NCBI RefSeq assembly: GCF_000503215.1
Contig: NZ_KI628540.1
Coordinates: forward strand, 315,030-379,029
Source: Pseudomonas canadensis
Lineage (GTDB): Bacteria; Pseudomonadota; Gammaproteobacteria; Pseudomonadales; Pseudomonadaceae
Direction of reading: 5' to 3'
Length of the DNA: 64,000 nt
Below, one piece after another: positions 63,248 to 64,000 of this stretch. Position numbers and translations under genes: made by a program. Positions within the stretch are counted from its first letter, which is position 1. Every line of letters starts with the position of its first letter. The notes beneath the pieces were generated by a model that saw only the letters and a list, made by a program, of their open reading frames with translations, had not been told where the DNA came from and searched no databases.

Positions 63248-63895
63248 ATGACCCTCTCGATATCCGCCATCGCTTCATTCGACGTAGACGCCCAGAAAAG
63301 CTTCACGCCGCTGTGCCCCAACGAATTGCCTGTGGCCGGCGGCGACCAGATTGGTGCCGAGCTCAACTACATGGCGAGTCTGGCGGGCCATCGCGTCGGC
63401 AGCAAAGACGCTCACACCCCGCATGCGCCCTGGGTGGTGTCGCAGCACAGCGAGATGCTGCAAGCCACCGGCCTGACCCACGCCGATGTGACCTGGGTCA
63501 GCCATTGCGTACCCGGCACCGAGGGTTTCACCTTGCTCGACGAATTACCTACGCCTTATGACTACGACTACTTCATCTGGAAAGGCGTCGAACCCGACCT
63601 GCACCCCTACGGCGCCTGCTACCACGACCTGCACGACAAACTCTCTACCGGCGTGATCGAGTACCTGAAAGCCCAGGGCGTGACCCGCGTGATCGTCGGC
63701 GGCCTGGCTTTGGACTACTGCGTCAAGACCACCGCATTGCAACTGCTCAAGGCTGGCCTGGAAGTGGTTCTGCACTTGCCGGCGTGCAGAGGCATTACGC
63801 AGGAGGGCGGTGTACAGGCGGTCAACGAGTTACTCAAGGCCGGTGCCGTCATCAGCAGCACCCGCGAAGAACTGGCCGCGATGGCCGCGCGTTAA
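63248..63895 (+). CDS. pncA: Nicotinamidase
   Basis: 215 residues from ATG 63248 with caggag upstream. The isochorismatase fold has the catalytic Asp (FDVDAQKSF), Lys (FIWKGVEPD) and Cys (ALDYCVKTTA). Metal-site residues are suggested by SKDAHTPHAPW. It deamidates nicotinamide to nicotinate for the NAD salvage pathway; pncB follows 11 bases downstream. Confidence 0.92.
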   Translation: MTLSISAIASFDVDAQKSFTPLCPNELPVAGGDQIGAELNYMASLAGHRVGSKDAHTPHAPWVVSQHSEMLQATGLTHADVTWVSHCVPGTEGFTLLDELPTPYDYDYFIWKGVEPDLHPYGACYHDLHDKLSTGVIEYLKAQGVTRVIVGGLALDYCVKTTALQLLKAGLEVVLHLPACRGITQEGGVQAVNELLKAGAVISSTREELAAMAAR

Positions 63896-63906
63896 GGAGA
63901 CATACC

Positions 63907-64000
63907 ATGGAAAGTGCCTACGACTACGAAACGCCCGTTATCCAGGGGTTGCTCGACACCGACTACTACACCTTCACCATGATGCAGGCCGTGTTGCACC
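63907..64000 (+). CDS. pncB: Nicotinate phosphoribosyltransferase, 5' end only
   Basis: Begins at ATG 63907 with aaggag upstream and runs off the window. The visible start (about 31 codons) reads ESAYDYETPVIQGLLDTDYY then TFTMMQAVLHH, matching PncB proteins, which convert nicotinate and PRPP to nicotinate mononucleotide. Partial only because the window ends. Confidence 0.88.
   Translation, partial: MESAYDYETPVIQGLLDTDYYTFTMMQAVLH

Noticed and set aside
1..64000. CRISPR arrays, tRNA/rRNA genes, prophage genes, riboswitches
   Set aside because: No regularly spaced repeats, tRNA-like cloverleaf, rRNA sequence or phage structural genes were recognised. No riboswitch was evident near cobF or mntH, although subtle ones could be missed by eye.

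Overview
The window looks like chromosomal DNA of a Pseudomonas from the fluorescens group. The evidence is the high-GC codon use, REP/REPIN palindromes of the type common in that group, a DING phosphate-binding protein, a BmtA-like metallothionein, and a polyol (mtl-type) and NrtR/pncAB layout typical of Pseudomonas. No rRNA, tRNA, CRISPR array, phage or intact insertion sequence was recognised.

Left third (1-34.5 kb): a locus resembling, from memory, the P. aeruginosa Hxc/Pdt phosphate-starvation region. It holds gspE-gspF type II secretion genes, a DING-type phosphate-binding protein, and a giant two-partner-secretion (TPS) exoprotein of about 4190 residues. Further right, a ten-gene run encodes a Phd/transposase-domain protein, the TpsB outer-membrane transporter, an ExbB fused to a lectin-like ectodomain, ExbD, TonB, a porin, a coiled-coil periplasmic protein, a YbjN-like protein, a parvulin and a LysR regulator. 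The exoprotein gene is separated from its transporter gene by about 7 kb holding a tyrosinase/unknown/monoheme c operon, an Lrp regulator and a long repeat. The two halves keep a shared 24-bp upstream motif. A second copy of the repeat lies at the left edge, with its two arms exchanged relative to its core.

Middle (34.5-48.3 kb): LysR/DUF4865, cobF with a phosphatase-like neighbour, an esterase, a Kef-type antiporter, an orphan XRE regulator and a LysR. Then comes a compact leftward operon of enoyl-CoA hydratase, AurF-type diiron N-oxygenase, asparagine synthetase, EamA exporter and RidA, with a divergent AraC regulator. It has the make-up of a small, NRPS-free biosynthetic cluster and is the best candidate here for an undescribed pathway.

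Right third (48.3-64 kb): a DUF726/UPF0174-like hydrolase, MntH, a VapBC-type toxin-antitoxin pair, a LysR next to two YdcZ half-transporters, metallothionein, AraC and XapX genes, an MDR oxidoreductase, a Tsx/NUP nucleoside operon with a LacI/PurR-like operator, and a reduced polyol locus (AraC regulator, binding protein and SDR dehydrogenase without permeases). The NAD-salvage module nrtR/pncA/pncB closes the window, with pncB cut by the edge. Gene names rest on motif recognition and remembered synteny; no database search was run.
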